DNA from: Aquatica leii
Taxonomy: Eukaryota > Arthropoda > Insecta > Coleoptera > Lampyridae
DNA length: 64,000 nucleotides
Direction: 5' to 3'
Assembly: GCA_035610365.1 (NCBI GenBank)
Contig: CM069433.1
Location: 186,814,760 to 186,878,759, forward strand
Shown here: positions 1 to 13,033 of the stretch, piece by piece
How positions within the stretch are numbered: position 1 is the first letter of the stretch
Layout of the letters: each line of letters opens with the position of its first letter
The notes under the pieces: generated by a model
The model's database searches: none
Seen by the model: only the letters and a program-made list of their open reading frames with translations
What the model was told of the DNA's origin: nothing
Made by a program: the position numbers and the translations under genes

Positions 1-1
1 A

Positions 2-596
2 GTCGAGAGATTTTATCGACGTTTAAAGGAGGCAATCAAGTGTCAAGATGTTTCCTGGACAGGCACTCTCCTTAGTTCTACTTGGCATAAGAAGCGATAT
101 CAAAGGTGACATCGGTTTAACAGTTGCACAACTGTTGTATAGAACCACTTTAAGACTCCCGAGTTACCTCATCGATCAGCCATCAATTTACAAAACAACA
201 AGACTGCAGACACAAATTTTGCTACGCAATTGCAAACCTAGGTAGATGCAGAAAATGCAATACTCCAGGACCACAGTTCACAACAATAACCGTTACACAT
301 ACATACCCAAAGATTTATATTTCCAAATTTATGTTCGTTCGTGCAGAAGGGGGAAACCATTAAAACCGCCATATGACGAACCGTACGAAGTGATACACAC
401 TTTAGACAAGTATTTTACTCTTTTAATTAAGGGTAAGAAACAACAAATATAAACAGATCGTTTGAGAATTGCATACGTAGATCAAGCGGAAGAAATTGTT
501 AGTGAGGTTAACCAACAATCAACAAATAACGATCACCTGGGACGTGCCACGCGACTTGACAGCAGTGGCAGCGACACAACCTCCACTCCGGTGTAA
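2..596 (+). pseudogene. Ty3/gypsy pol C-terminus (integrase tail), broken
   Basis: Remnant of the end of a gypsy-type polyprotein. One frame opens at base 2 with an integrase-core end (VERFYRRLKEAIKC). It shifts near base 65 to a stretch with LVLLGIRSDIKGD and TTLRLPSYL, the usual gypsy integrase tail. It continues after a stop at 243-245 with KPLKPPYDEPYEVIHTLDKY, a GPY/F-like module. A last frame from about 456 (DRLRIAYVD) ends at TAA 594-596. At least two frameshifts and two stops make it non-functional. The rest of the element lies outside the window. Confidence 0.8.
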
Positions 597-1531
597 AGAA
601 CCGTTACTTATATTAAGTTGAATTATAGAACGTTATTTAGTTTTAGTAGTATGTTTGATTTATTTCTTTATTATTTAGGAAACCGTTGTTTAATTATTAT
701 TGTTAGAATTGAGTTATTGTAATTTTGTTATCCGTATCCGTTAACAAATAATAATGTAAAAGCGGATTTCCGCCAAGTACCAAACGCGCTTCCGAGTTCG
801 CACTATTCCCCCTTACATGCGCTTTATCCGTCAGAGCGCAGGCCATCTCCGTTTAGAACCGTTCTCCTTCTTCCGAACGGCCGCAATAAAACCGGAACCC
901 CGACGCAGGAACGGCATTTCCAGCTCGAGCTCACATCGAAGAAGATTCCGGGGTTCCTGTGCACCAGTTGGATTTTAGGGTAAGCCGTTTTGCTTCTATT
1001 AACCGGACCTCCGGGTAGATACCGCACCCCTCCTTGTCTGCTCTTCCCTACTGTATCTTTTACCGGGCGTCGTATTTGTAGTGTTTGTCTTTGGCTTGCG
1101 AATATGCCGTCAACACGTCGTATCCGTAGTGTTTGACTTTGGCCTGCGGATACGCCTTCCAGTACAGTGCCCAGATCCCTTCCCCTCCCTCTCAAGTTCA
1201 AATCCAAGTAAACCCCGTCTACCGATCCAACGTAGGTTACCCTAGTGCATGTTTGCTCGCTTAGTCACCGACGTCACCGCTTGTCGAACGCACGCTCTTC
1301 AATCACTGGTTTATAGATCACCTTCCGTTTGTTTGGTTGTGGCCGCCGCTTCTGTCACCGCTCATTATTTATTTTGATAATAAATAAAGTTATTTTTATT
1401 TACTATTATGTATTTTATTTCTGCCGCCTCGCTCCGCTTTTAGGTCCGTTTGAAGCCTGGGACAACCGTGTGTTCACTGTAGTTACGCGGACAGTGCCGT
1501 CGAACAGGATAGTAAACTCCTCGAACAAATC

Positions 1532-1546
1532 TGGCGCCCGAGAACC
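1532..1546 (+). promoter_or_regulatory. Candidate retroelement primer-binding site
   Basis: TGGCGCCCGAGAACC resembles the tRNA-complementary site (TGGCGCCC...) just downstream of a 5' LTR. A possible LTR would run from about 597 to 1530, with AATAAATAAA near 1378. No second copy of that LTR is seen here, so this is tentative. Confidence 0.35.
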
Positions 1547-1765
1547 GTTCCGTCCACTAGCTTTTCATTACAGCTAAGCAGTTCAATCCGGAGTTAGCGT
1601 CACACCGGACACCAAGAAGACTACGAAATCAGGACGAACTGTTCGATTCCCAAAAAATTTAACAACTTGATCAGTTGTAAAATTGTTTTGTCAGTTTAAT
1701 AATTTTAGTATTTTTTGTAAATTTCTATCCTATATGTAATTATTATTATTTGTGCCGTTCTCACT

Positions 1766-2010
1766 AGAGAAGGGGGTACTGTAGCGACATCTAACATTTA
1801 ATTGCAAAAACATCTTAACCGCCACACGACGCGCAGGAGTAGTAAAAAGAAACAAAAACTCCACTCGCGGTTAAGTCGTCCGGTAGTCAATAGTACACAT
1901 CTGTTGCAGCGTTATGTAAATTAATTATTGTAAATAATGTAGTATTAGTTAATAAAACATGTTTTCGTTAATACTTAATAAATCGCCCTTTATCGCTAAA
2001 AGGTAATGCA
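1766..2010 (+). repeat. Candidate polypurine tract and LTR start
   Basis: A purine run (AGAGAAGGGGG, 1766-1776) is followed at 1780 by TGTAGCGACATC, a plausible LTR start. A poly(A)-type AATAAA follows near 1977 and a possible end lies near 2010. No partner LTR is visible, so the boundaries are guesses. Confidence 0.35.
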
Positions 2011-2039
2011 TGCACCACTTACTAAGCAAAGCCAAAAGC

Positions 2040-3163
2040 CCACAAGGGTCGGTTTTAGGGCCGACCTTGTAGAACGTAGTTGTGGATTCTCTACTAGAAC
2101 AAGTCTTACCTGATAGTTGTGTCATTTTCGCTTACGCGGACCATATCATTATTACAGTCCGTAGACAGCAAACGCGACCTAGAGGCAAAATCACGACAGT
2201 GCTTGAATATTCAGAATCGCTGCGCTGACAACAACAAACTGATTGTCTCAGCTGACAAAACCAAATACATGGTTTTTGGTTCCTCCTTAAAAAGAAATCC
2301 CTCACTTTAACTCAACGGCATTTTAGTTCAAAGAGTTTTTGAGTTTAAGTACGTCTGTCTTTTACTCGATCATAATCTGAGCTTCGTTAAACGATTTTCT
2401 TATAGAGTTGATAAAGGCAAGACTGTCTTCTTGTCGTAACTAGATCCTACATAGGAAATTATTAGTAACCATTTTCAACAGTTCTGTTATCCCTATGCTC
2501 ACATCTGGTACCACAGACTGCAACCCACCCACATTGTGAGGAAGCTTCCCTACATTTCCTTTTTCTTCGTACGATCCTCGGGGCATATCGTACTGTGTTT
2601 ATAGATTCCCTATGCGTTGTGGCAAAATATCTCCCATTACACCTCTTATTGCAGGAAATATACTGCTTCAAAATTCTTGTAAGAGCGGGCACGTGTACGT
2701 TCTTAGACCAGTAAGTTTCGATCGCAGATTTTCCTTCCTTTTCGACCGTCAAACGTCATTTCAAGACTTTGATCTCAAATGAATAGCAGCGACAGTGGGA
2801 TACATCTCATAAAGAACGTAAAGCTAATTCCTTTATACCAAATAGCCTTGACTGGATCAACATGCCTTATAATCCGGGACGAGCGGCCGTCCAAATTCTT
2901 GCATTGCACAGCAGGTTCCGTTGCCATCGAAACGCATTAGCGTTTCAGAAGACGACCGGTGCTTGTTGTGTGGTGTTCCTGATAGTCTCATAGGATTTGC
3001 ATGTCGGGAGTTTGATGATGACCGGAGTACCCTAAGAACCCAAGTAAACCCGTATCCCGATTCCACTGAGCCTATCTCTAGACTAGTGTCAGACGTCAAT
3101 GTAGAGACCAGAGTCAAACGTAAACCAGAGTCTAATTTAGTTTATTTTTGCATGACATTATGA
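2040..3163 (+). pseudogene. R1/RTE-like non-LTR reverse transcriptase relic
   Basis: Decayed reverse transcriptase. The frame from 2040 reads PQGSVLGPTL, then a stop, then VVVDSLLEQ and AYADH in place of the AYADD active-site box. A second frame gives KLIVSADKTKYMVFGS (about 2235-2285), the usual lysine-threonine-lysine segment after the palm. Near 2950-3030 a CLLCG motif followed by H/C-like residues resembles the C-terminal zinc motif of these elements. Several stops and frameshifts are present, and the DD to DH change would itself abolish activity. The clade is inferred from spacing only. Confidence 0.65.
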
Positions 3164-3844
3164 ATTTATTTTACAGTCAGCTACGGCAAAGTATGGTATT
3201 TATTTAGTTGGGTGTGGTTTATTTTTAGAGTATTTTTGTTTGATTATTTTTAGTTAACTAACAATTTCGGTTTTATTTTTAGTCTTAGCTGACTTGACTA
3301 ACTGGTTTAATCCCCGTCTATCACGATACTGTATCCTTTTTTCCGCTTATTTGGTTTTTAGCCTAAGGTGGGAGGATAAGCCGTTAGATAGGTTCCTCAC
3401 TGAACCTCGTGTTCACATAGCACGAAATTGATACACAGCCCATCCAACACGTCTATCTATCTATTTATCATATCCTAAATCGTTCTATCCTATATGTGGC
3501 AAACTTGATGCAACATGAAAACTAAAGCGTTTATAGTTAAGTCACAGGTTTTAGTATTTATTTCTGTGCTCATGTCTATATAACCAACTATTTCTTTGCC
3601 ATTATATTCGACATGCTTTCGAATAACCACTTCATCCATAACAAAAGCACAAAGAAACAAAACCTCTGACAATTCAATCATTAACTAAATAGCTGCAAAT
3701 GCTTCTGTAGTGAACCCAGGTTTTCCAAGTATCAAAAGGGTCACGTACATACTGATAGGATCTAGGTAAGTAATAATGCAAAGTTAAACAAATTTCTTTA
3801 ACTTCGCTGAGTAAACTATTTGTTTTTTGACTGAGCAACTTGTT

Positions 3845-6036
3845 TCAAGATTTGTTACATGCCAAAGTTAACACAAAGTTACTGCCTGAAATGGGGTAAC
3901 ATAAACGATGTTGTGCCACTAGCTCAATGGAGAAGGGGGTGGGGGGTAATTTAAAATTCCGTGAAAAATTGGAAACGCGATTGACGTAAAATTGAACTAA
4001 AACGGTAAAATACTCAAAAATCGGTAAGGGCGCCAATCAAGGTCACGATGAGGGTAGCTTTCAAACCCCTGATTATCCGAAAGCTCATCTGGTTGGTTAC
4101 AACCCCGGAACTTACCTTGACTTGTAACTATACTGAAATACACTTAAAAACAAAAATTTACGTATGCGGCAGCTAAATGAATAAAAGCTCTTTACATTTA
4201 ACAATTTAACATTTATTGATTGAATATTTAACAACAAAAACAATAAAAAAAAATAGTAATGATTAGTAAACAAATTTTAATAAAATAAAAATTAATAATC
4301 TTAAGCAAAACCAAACAAAAATGAACAATCTACACACAAAACATTAAATTAAAATTTATAAAAAGAAAATGCTACAGTAATAGCGTTAACTCGACGTTTT
4401 CAAATAAAACATAACGCAAATAACTTTCAAGGCCTTGACCGCATAAGAAATTAAACAATTCAAATAACTAAGAACAATACAGGTTATAAAATATACGTCC
4501 GAACTTTAATTCGAACTAAACAAAATATAGTTTCTAATTCGTTACATTATCTTATATTCGGGAATACGATTTACTTTTCAAACGCACCAAAACAAAGCTA
4601 ATTTATTTTAACTTCTCGCAAACACTTTAAGTGTTCATTGAAATAATTAAATTTAACGTTCGTCGTAATTCAATCGGCTCAAATTCAAAGCTTTTACTGC
4701 ATTTCAATCGCGGGTCACTACACGATAATAACCAAAATCGATAAATACCTTTACTTAATTGTAGAAACCAGGTAAGCTGCGGGTCACAGTGGTTTTCAAA
4801 GCTACAACCTCAGATGGACTTCGGCTGCTCCCAAACGTATCGTAGTCGAATGCGGGATCAGTGGAACCCCCAAACAATAGGTCACCAGCGGAAGATTTAT
4901 TTCACAATTTAAACCGCACAATAGCGAAGAAAAGGGATTTTTCTACTCAAAACATCGAAACTAAATCCCTCAAACGTGAGTGTTTATTTTTGGATACCGT
5001 GACGTCTATATAAACCGTACATTACGAAATTTGAAAAATTAACATTTTCATCACAACACTTAATTTTCACGGTACCAATTAACTTCCGCGGTACTACATA
5101 ACGATAGGGCAAGGTACCCTACTCACTCTACTACATCTCACGGTCCCCGGTATTTCTAATTCTCCCTGCCACGATCGAATCCTCATCCATATATCAACTT
5201 TTCTCGAATACCCTTTCCACAAAGGCTGTGTTCGAAATTTCAAGAACGAAAACACTCTTAATAAGAAGTGTGATAAAGAGGCAATCAGTCCCCATTACGT
5301 CATATTTATAGCATTAGGACACAGCATTTCGCTGGTACGTGAAAATGTCAAATTGACAAAATATTATATTACAAGAATTTAAACTGCCTAATAAATTAAG
5401 ATAATGACTTAATTTTTCCACGTAATCTAAACGATTGACACAAAGAAATCAAAGTACGATTGTACTGAGAATGCACTTGAACAAAGAACTTTTGAACCAA
5501 CTTAAAATAAACAAACGACGAAAATATAATTAATTACGATTATATCTCAGAAAGGAAACATAAATTACAACTGGAATTCTCAACAAACCAAGTGAAATAC
5601 TTAATAAACAAAATCGCAAAATCAGATGGTTCACGGCGTAACAAAATACAAAACTTTATCAACAATTTACATTGTAACTTTAAATTTAAAATCGTAAAAT
5701 AACTTATTAAACTCAATCTAAAATTACATTAAAACAAATTCAGAATACTGTGTCCATTACCAAAGATTACTCAAACAACCAATCGATTTTAAACGATGGT
5801 TACACCGAGCTAACAAATCGAGAAAGAAAAAAAAAGAAAACGCAAATTCAGCCAGCTGAATCTATTTATGGGGTCTGTCATAAAAGAAAACTGCTGACTT
5901 TCAAACGCAGGTCACAGATTTTCTATTTCAGGAGCTGTTATAATGTTTGTGATCTGGAAAAAATGAATTTGTCCGCATTTAGTTTTAGGACTGTGACACT
6001 CACAAATTCTACTTTCGATGTAGATGGGGAACATTA
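3845..6036 (-). mobile_element. Long LTR copy A plus PBS and leader
   Basis: This block is the reverse complement of 14018-15920. Matches are seen at 3845-3960, 4980-5200 and 5800-5960. On the minus strand the order is LTR (about 6036 to 4036), a TGGCGCCC-type PBS (4028-4035) and a leader of about 190 bp that is also shared with copy C. No coding capacity is seen in it. Copies A and C are clearly diverged, so both are old. Confidence 0.6.
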
Positions 6037-7461
6037 AAAGATAAAATAACTTATTAATGAAATCGATGCCTGGTCCTCATAATTAGAGGTACAGTCAATG
6101 TGTTTGTTTCGTCCTTTTCAATCGTATGAGGCATTTCGCTCTTACTTCGTTTTCTTCGAGGTACAACCCAGTGCAAGAAATAAAATAAAATAAAGAATCT
6201 ATTTAAGATTAACAACTTGATGCTGCAGATAATTTAGAAGTGCAGGAAAAATTGTTGGCACTTAATTATAGTAATCGTAAATTTATTAAAGCAATCATTA
6301 AAATAAAATGTGTCGAGCACAAAACGCTTCTCTCGTTTGCCACTTAGCTTTTTCCTCTCACTGCGTTATATCACTTAAGCCTCTATTCTGGATCTTTAGG
6401 AAATCTACAAAAATATCAATGCTACACCTTCAATAAATATCTACAAAAATACTGATGACTTGTGATACGTAATTTTTTGTTGGTCTTTTAGTATCGCGAT
6501 CATTTCTGTTGCTACAACCATAAGCGGTACAGTTTCCCATGATTCTAAAAGATACAATGGTTTCATCAAATAACTTATTTTTAATACATATCAATGTAAA
6601 TACAATACTTTATATTAATGTTATTGCTAAAATGTAACTTTGATTTTTATTGCGTATTTCATTGGTTCTTTTTCATTATACATACTATTAGAAGTATATA
6701 AGAAGTGTTATGTGCAATAACCACGTGCACAAAAACGGTACAGAACGAATTGAAATTTTCAATATTATGGGAATAGACAATCGAAACAATGTTTAACCTG
6801 GAGGACATACGAATAGCGTCGTAACATTGGTTGCCTATGTGTATGGCTTTGGTTCTTGCTTTCGATAACCGATTGCAATATAAAATTGAATTAATATATA
6901 TATATATATAACACACTTACTAAGTTGTTTTTCTTGTTTTCATCCTCCTTTCTACTATATTTTCTTAATAATTTATTTATTTAATAATAAAAAAATCACA
7001 TAATGCCACATTTCGTTGTTTTATTAAAAATGTTTTTGTCATAACCTTTTTCTAAGTTTTATAATACCTTTTGTATCTACGGTTCTTCCACCCAAAATTC
7101 TATTACATCTTTAATTTAATTCAAATAAATTAAATATTTTTTTAAAGGTGTTAATTTAAATTAAACAAATTTTAATTAATAATTAAACAATTAAGTTTTT
7201 TTAGTTTGGATTTGTGTTTTTGGTTATAAATTTATATTTGAGATCATTTATCAGAGAATATTATTTGCTGATCGGTAGTGTAGTGGTTATTACTGATACA
7301 AAGTTTTGTTCTGTCACAGTATCTAGTAGTCGTTTGTTTTTGAGTAATTGTAACAAATCTTTCCAAACAGACGGGTTTATCATTTTTTTTTAGTATATTA
7401 ATATTTAATTGAATAGATTTAAGTTTATCAAGATTTATTATATAAAAAGTCAAAAATCAAA
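6037..7461. other. AT-rich stretch between two LTR copies, no gene seen
   Basis: No supported coding sequence. A (TA)n run lies at about 6893-6911. The block sits between LTR copies A and B, both on the minus strand, so it occupies the internal position of a possible non-coding LTR element. Confidence 0.4.
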
Positions 7462-8970
7462 GGGCGCCAGGAAGGAGCAAAGCTCAAATGAACAAGAGGC
7501 CCTTGCCAACCACGGTTCCGTTTCACATGGATACATTTAAATGGGACTTACCTTATGAGTGTATCACACGAAAATCTGTAATAATCTAAAATTCACATAC
7601 GCGAAGGCCGACTAAATAAAAGCTTTGTTAAAAATCGAAATAAAAATTGGACAAGCAAGCAAACAGGAAATTACATTAAAACTTTGAATCAAATTAACGC
7701 AAATAAAATTTTAAATTAAAACACAACTAAATAAAAAGAATACTAATGGTTACACTGAAACAATAAAAATAATTAAAAATAAAAAATAATTTAATTACAA
7801 TTTAAAAAAAATATAATGCACGGCCGCGTTCGCACTAAAAAATACATAAAAAAACAAAATCAGATGAATTACGTAATTATATAAAATAAACAAACTTGAA
7901 AATCTTAAATTTATGGTACTCAAATAATATTTTTTTTTACTTTACGTCGATAAAACATTTTAAACGTAGGCTACATATCGACTTTTATTTTTGTTGTTTA
8001 ATAACATTGACAATTAAAATTAAAAATTAGCACACATGAACACCATAAATGGTTTGAATCATCAAAATATTCAATAACTATCAATGCTATCTCATAATGA
8101 ATTTCAAAACTCTTCAATCACTGAACTCGCGAATAAATAGCTTAATCGTAATTAATAAATACCTTAAAATTTTTTTCGTAGACTCCTGGTTAGTTTTTCC
8201 ACTTGAAAGAAATATCTACTGTTCCAATGTTAATGAGTTCCGCTGTAATTCTTCATCTAAAAAGGATGAATTTACCATCCGACCAACTACATCCCTATAC
8301 TTAAGGTCTTTCCAACTGCCAACTAACTATCCCCTCAAACCAAAATAATTTATATTTATTAACTTAATCGGCTACCACTTCCCTAAAAGTTATGTCCAAA
8401 ATATTTGTAAAAGAAAACCGTAAAAGACGTGGAAAAAAGATGCAAACAGAATTAATTACGACGCAAAAGTAGAGTTCGAAATTTGTGAGAAATGCCAAAC
8501 CAACAAAAATATTTAATGATTTGATTACGGTTGTAAAGATTACTTGTTGAGACCTGAATCATAATACTGTTTAATAAATTATAAAAATTAAACACATGAC
8601 TCAATTTTAAATGCAATTTGATAAAACTAACACAAAGGAAAATGAGTGTGAATGCACTCGGAATGTACTTAATACAATGAAGTTTTAAACAAACTTAAAA
8701 TAAACAAACTGCTAAAATATATTTAATTACAATAATATCTCGGAAAGGAAACATAAATTACAACTGAAACTTTGACAAAACAAAGAAAATACCAAATCAA
8801 CAAATAACTTCCTTGAATCAACGTGAAATCAATAAAACAATTTCAGAGTACATGAAACGAATAACATCAATTTAATTACCGGGTCTTTCACGAAAGAAAT
8901 CGCACAAACTCAAACGACGGTTACAACAAATTACTATAGGTTTGTTACTGATAAAAGTTATAATCACTTT
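7462..8970 (-). mobile_element. Long LTR copy B with PBS-like site
   Basis: Same family as 4036-6036 and 14018-15738. The reverse complement of 15700-15760, including the GGTTGGCAAGGGCC-like stretch, occurs at 7465-7520. The segment around 8710-8775 matches 5520-5580 in the same orientation. A TGGCGCCC PBS-like site lies at 7462-7469 on the minus strand. The leader beyond it differs from copies A and C. The distal end near 8970 is approximate. Confidence 0.55.
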
Positions 8971-9690
8971 TATTACCGTGCTGTTCATACTTGTTTTTGT
9001 ATTGTTAATGCTTTTCCTAAAAATAATAGTTTAATTTATGTACTTCATAATCTTTTTTATTGTTAAATAAGCGTTACATATAATTTACTGGTACGCCTCC
9101 TGGTAATGACTTATATTTCTGTGATGACCAAATTAATGATCCCTTCTTATAGGAGGTAGAGACCAAATCAACTAATCCAGCTTTTTGCGACACTTTATAA
9201 GGCTCGCTCCTTTATTGTAACAGACACACATTTTTAATTATTTTATCATCATAAATAGACAAAATGTATAATTACTTTGTTAACAAACATCAATAAACGT
9301 TAGAGATTTGAATAAATTTTGAACACTGTAACTAACCAATTAATAAATAATTATAAAATAAAGTATAACAAAGGTAAAAAAATTACTTACTGCACATTAA
9401 CGAACGTACAACAAATTTCAATTTTTGGTACTGCTTTATGACAAGGTGAAAGGTTCCTGATCGGAAAAGACTTTTCGTTTGGTATCGGTAGATAATACCA
9501 AATTAAACAATTATAAAATAACTACACTAATTATAAATTTTTTCACGGATGCACTAAGCGGAAAAACTCCTAGTTTAAGTTATATTTAAGTTAGTAATTA
9601 AGTAAGGTAATTAAGTTAAAATTAGAGCATAAGTTACTAAATAAGTTAGATAGTTTGTACATATTAGTTTATAGATTTTATGTTCATTTT
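8971..9690. other. AT-rich stretch, no gene seen
   Basis: No coding sequence, RNA gene or clear repeat could be supported between LTR copy B and the PLE relic. Confidence 0.4.
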
Positions 9691-10445
9691 TTAATTAGAT
9701 TATTATATACTAAACTGAGGTTTTGAGTGTCCGTTCTAGAATTGGCATTGTTTTTATATAAATTAATAAAGACAATTTCTGCAACAAGTCTTTTGTTAAA
9801 ATTAGTTTCAAAATCTAATACTGTTGGGTTGTCAAAATTAAAGTTATGTTGCAACTTTGTATGATGTAATAAGAACGCTGTTTTTTTAGTCTTGTAAACC
9901 TTATTAGTTTGTTTACAGTCATTTTTGTGATTTTAAATACAGTTTTTTAGTTTTTATTTCGTTTGACCAATATAACATTTGTCGCAGTCATTGCAATCAA
10001 TTTTGTAGATGAGGCAAGATTTTTCGAGATCATTAGTTTTATCTTTTAGTTTAGTGTAAAATTTGTTGTATAATGTGTTGTTATTACATAAAGTTATATT
10101 GATAGTATTGCTTTTTAGTGCTTTAATGATTTGGTGACGCAGACCCTGAACGTTAATTAAACTGCCACACCCCTTACTGTCAGTATTAGTCGTACTTAAC
10201 ACAGTGGTCATCGGAGGAGGATTAGGATTGGGCATTGGAGTGTTTGTGGTTTTTAAGTACCAATATATTAGAATATTGTTAGAACTTTTAATCAGAAGGA
10301 TGTCTAAGAAAGGAATTTGGTTGTTGTTTTCAACTTCTATAGAAAATTGTAAGACCGGATTGTAATTATTGAACATGGAAACGGTGTAGTTAATTTGGTT
10401 GTTAGGAATGCATGTTATCACGTCATCTACATATGGAAAAAACAC
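9690..10445 (-). pseudogene. PLE relic: RT end and GIY-YIG endonuclease
   Basis: C-terminal half of a Penelope-like element polyprotein. It opens with YVDDVITCIPN (RT catalytic YVDD), then IPFLDILLIK, an internally shortened linker, and LIYKIDCNDCDKCYIGQTK, the GIY-YIG nuclease core. The minus frame then continues in a shifted register to about 9700, with a terminal region containing NSRTDTQNLSLVYNNL, typical of the end of these proteins. The fragment lies head-to-head with a plus-strand piece at 10480-10790. Confidence 0.8.
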
Positions 10446-10479
10446 AAGCTATATAATAATAAACTCAACTCGACCATCA

Positions 10480-10790
10480 GTCAATTCAAACGATCAGTAC
10501 TCCATATTAAAATCGATATTACGTATTAGCGTTTGTTCAACCTAAAAAAAAATTAACAATATAAAACGACAATTATCTGAATTATTAAATGTCAATGACT
10601 TTCATACGTTGACCAAAATACTAATAATAAAAAACCAAAATAACACGCGAAAAAATGAATACAAACGCGATAAACTAACACGAGGTCAAAACTGGAACAA
10701 GAACATTGATACAAAATATTGCATTTATAATCTCACTGACGTACACTGCATCAAAAAAGTAATTGGACACTTTTAAACGCGACCTGCAAG
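10480..10790 (+). pseudogene. Possible PLE N-terminal fragment, inverted
   Basis: An open stretch with LSELLNVNDFHTLTKIL and a lysine/asparagine-rich segment ending NLTDVHCIKK resembles the poorly conserved N-terminal part of Penelope-like proteins. It abuts the minus-strand C-terminal half, as in other inverted copies in this window. Family assignment rests on composition and context. Confidence 0.3.
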
Positions 10791-10827
10791 GTAGGCAACC
10801 AAACTTGCCTTATAACAGAACGGCTAA

Positions 10828-11405
10828 TTAAGGTGCAATATTTAGGCCACGTCGTATCTAGGGATGGAGTAAAGGCTGAGCCAGACAAAATTCAAGCAGT
10901 GCAAGCATGGCCAAGACCACTCAAGAAACATCAGGTCCGAAGTTTCCTTGGGTTGTGTACCTATTATAGAAGATTTGTACCCGGATTTGCCAATATTGCC
11001 AAACCATTGACAAAATTGACGGAAGAAAGAGCAGAATTTAGATGGAATTAAGATTGCAAAAAGTCTTTTAATTAACTAAAACAGGCCCTAGTCACTTCGC
11101 CGATTTTGGGAAGAGAAGAGAAGATGGAAAATATGTTTTGGATACCAACGCAAGTAATCTGGCCATAGGCGCGGTCCTTTCGCAGGTTCAAGGTGTACAA
11201 GAAAAAGTTATCGCGTATTTTAGCAAGGTTTTGTCCAGGCTAGAAAGAAATTATTGCATGACTAGGAGGGAGCTGTTAGCAGTCGTAAAGTCCATCGAAC
11301 ATTTCTACAAGTATTTGTATGGGCGAAAATTTTTACTGAAAACTGACCACGCCACTTTGAAATGGCTACTGCAGTTTCGTAACCCAGAAGGACAAGTGGC
11401 AAGAT
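10828..11405 (+). pseudogene. Gypsy RT connection and RNase H, broken
   Basis: Begins with YLGHVVSRDGVKAEPDKI and FLGLCTYYRRFVPGFA, the end of a gypsy RT, then a stop at 11049-11051. After a frameshifted spacer, RNase H starts at 11138 with DTNASNLAIGAVLSQ, continues through YCMTRRELLAVVKSIEHFY, and ends in LLKTDHATLKWLLQF. The acidic residues D, E and D of the RNase H site are visible. It stops at 11405-11407. The domain layout is that of mdg1/412-like gypsy elements by general resemblance. Confidence 0.85.
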
Positions 11406-11492
11406 AGATCAAGAGACTGCAAGAGTATGACTATGGCACAGGACACCGTGCGAAAGCAGTCATCGGAACGCTGATGCCTTGTCTAGAAGACC

Positions 11493-13033
11493 ATGTCCGG
11501 CGGACTGCAGCCATTGTTCGCGATGGAAGAAGAAGTTGAATGCCTCCTGAGAACTGCTATGGTTGATGATGAGTGGGAACCTGAGCAGTTACGTCGCGAA
11601 CAAGAAAACGATCCTGAAATAAAACTACTTCTGGACTGGAAAGAAAGCGGCCGACGACCAACCTGGGACAGAAACGTCAAAGCGTACTGGGTACTGGGCA
11701 CAGTGGGACTCTTTAATAGTAGAAGACGGTCTTTTTAAGCGATCCCTAGAAAGTGTCAAGGGCACGGGAAACAGACTACAGTTGGTAGTGCCGAAGAGCA
11801 GGGTGTCAGAAGTGCTGAAGCATCTTCACGATGGGACATCAGGACGACACTTTGGCATTAAGAAGACATTGGGTAAAGTGCGGGAACGATTCTACTGGAT
11901 GTACTGCAAAAAGGACGTCATAAAATGGTGCCGTAAGTGCACGGTCTGCGCATCAGGAAATGGTCTAGCGAGAAAACGCAAAGCATCCATGAAGCAATAC
12001 AACGTAGAAAGCCCTTTGGAAAGAGTAGCGATTGACATCGCAGGGCGATTCCCTGAATCCAATTCGGGGAATAAATACATCTTGGTGGGGATGGATTATT
12101 TCACGAAATAGACCGAGGCTTACGCCATACCAAATCAAGAAGCAGCTACAGTCGCAAACGTATTAATAAAAGATTTTTTCTGCCGGTCTGGAGTTGGAAT
12201 TACACTCCGATCAAGAACGCAATTTTTAATCTGGGCTGTTTCAAGAAGTTTGCCGACTGTTGGAAATTAAGAAAACTAGGACGACGTCCCTCCATCCTCA
12301 ATCTGATGGCATGATTGAGCCGATGAATCGAGCAATGGGCAAGTACTTAGCCAAGGTAGTGTCCGATCACCAAAGAGACTGGGTTCAGTACTTGCACCTT
12401 TTCCTAATGGCATACCGATCATCCGTTCACGAAAGCACAGGCCAAACACCATCCTGTGTGATGCTCGGTCGCAAAATACGATTGCCATACGACCTTCAAT
12501 TTGGACGAAGACCAGAAGAAGAAGTTGCTAGAGAAGATTACGTCAGCAAGCTGACCAAGAGGCTAGACGAAGTGCATGAAGAGGTCCGTAAAAACACACA
12601 AATTGCCAGCGACGGGATGAAGACTAGATATGACGTCAAGGCACCAAATGGTGGGTTTCAACTTGGCGACATGGTCTGGTTGTATAATTCTCAAAGAAGA
12701 CGTAGTTTGTCGCTGAAGCTGCAAAGGCAATGGCAGGGTCTCTATGAAGTCATGCAGCGTATTAATGGCGTCATATATTGCATCCGAAAACCGCCCAGAA
12801 GCAAGCCAAAAGTTGTCCACGTCGATCGTCTAGCCTCGTTTGCTGGCGATAACCACAATACGCAAGTTCTGGTTCAAACCAGAGTGATAAGCAGCAAAAC
12901 CAGGAATCAAATCGAAGAAATGGAGTTCGAGAAGTTTATGAACTTATACGGAGGTTGTGGAAAAGTTAGGTTCGGAGTTCGGAACAACAAGACCTGTTCC
13001 AGACAAAAGATTACGCCATCGCACATTGCGTGA
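11493..13033 (+). pseudogene. Gypsy integrase with GPY/F module, broken
   Basis: A linker (11493-11735) is followed at about 11782 by the HHCC zinc domain (histidines in HLHDGTSGRHFGIKK, cysteines in CRKCTVC). The core has RVAIDIAGRFPE (first D), a second D near 12214 in the segment before a stop, and SDGMIEPMNRAMGKYL (catalytic E). A stop at 12109-12111 and frame changes near 12215 interrupt it. The end carries a GPY/F-like module (WQGLYEVMQRINGVIY ... VVHVDRLASF), then a linker with FEKFMNLYGG leading into the macro-domain region. All three DDE residues survive across the breaks. Confidence 0.85.

Noticed and set aside
824-1207. Minus-strand open frame of 127 codons
   Set aside because: Arginine-rich translation without recognisable motif; most likely a chance frame in retroelement non-coding sequence.
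2040-3163. rDNA-targeted R1 insertion
   Set aside because: No ribosomal RNA sequence flanks the relic.
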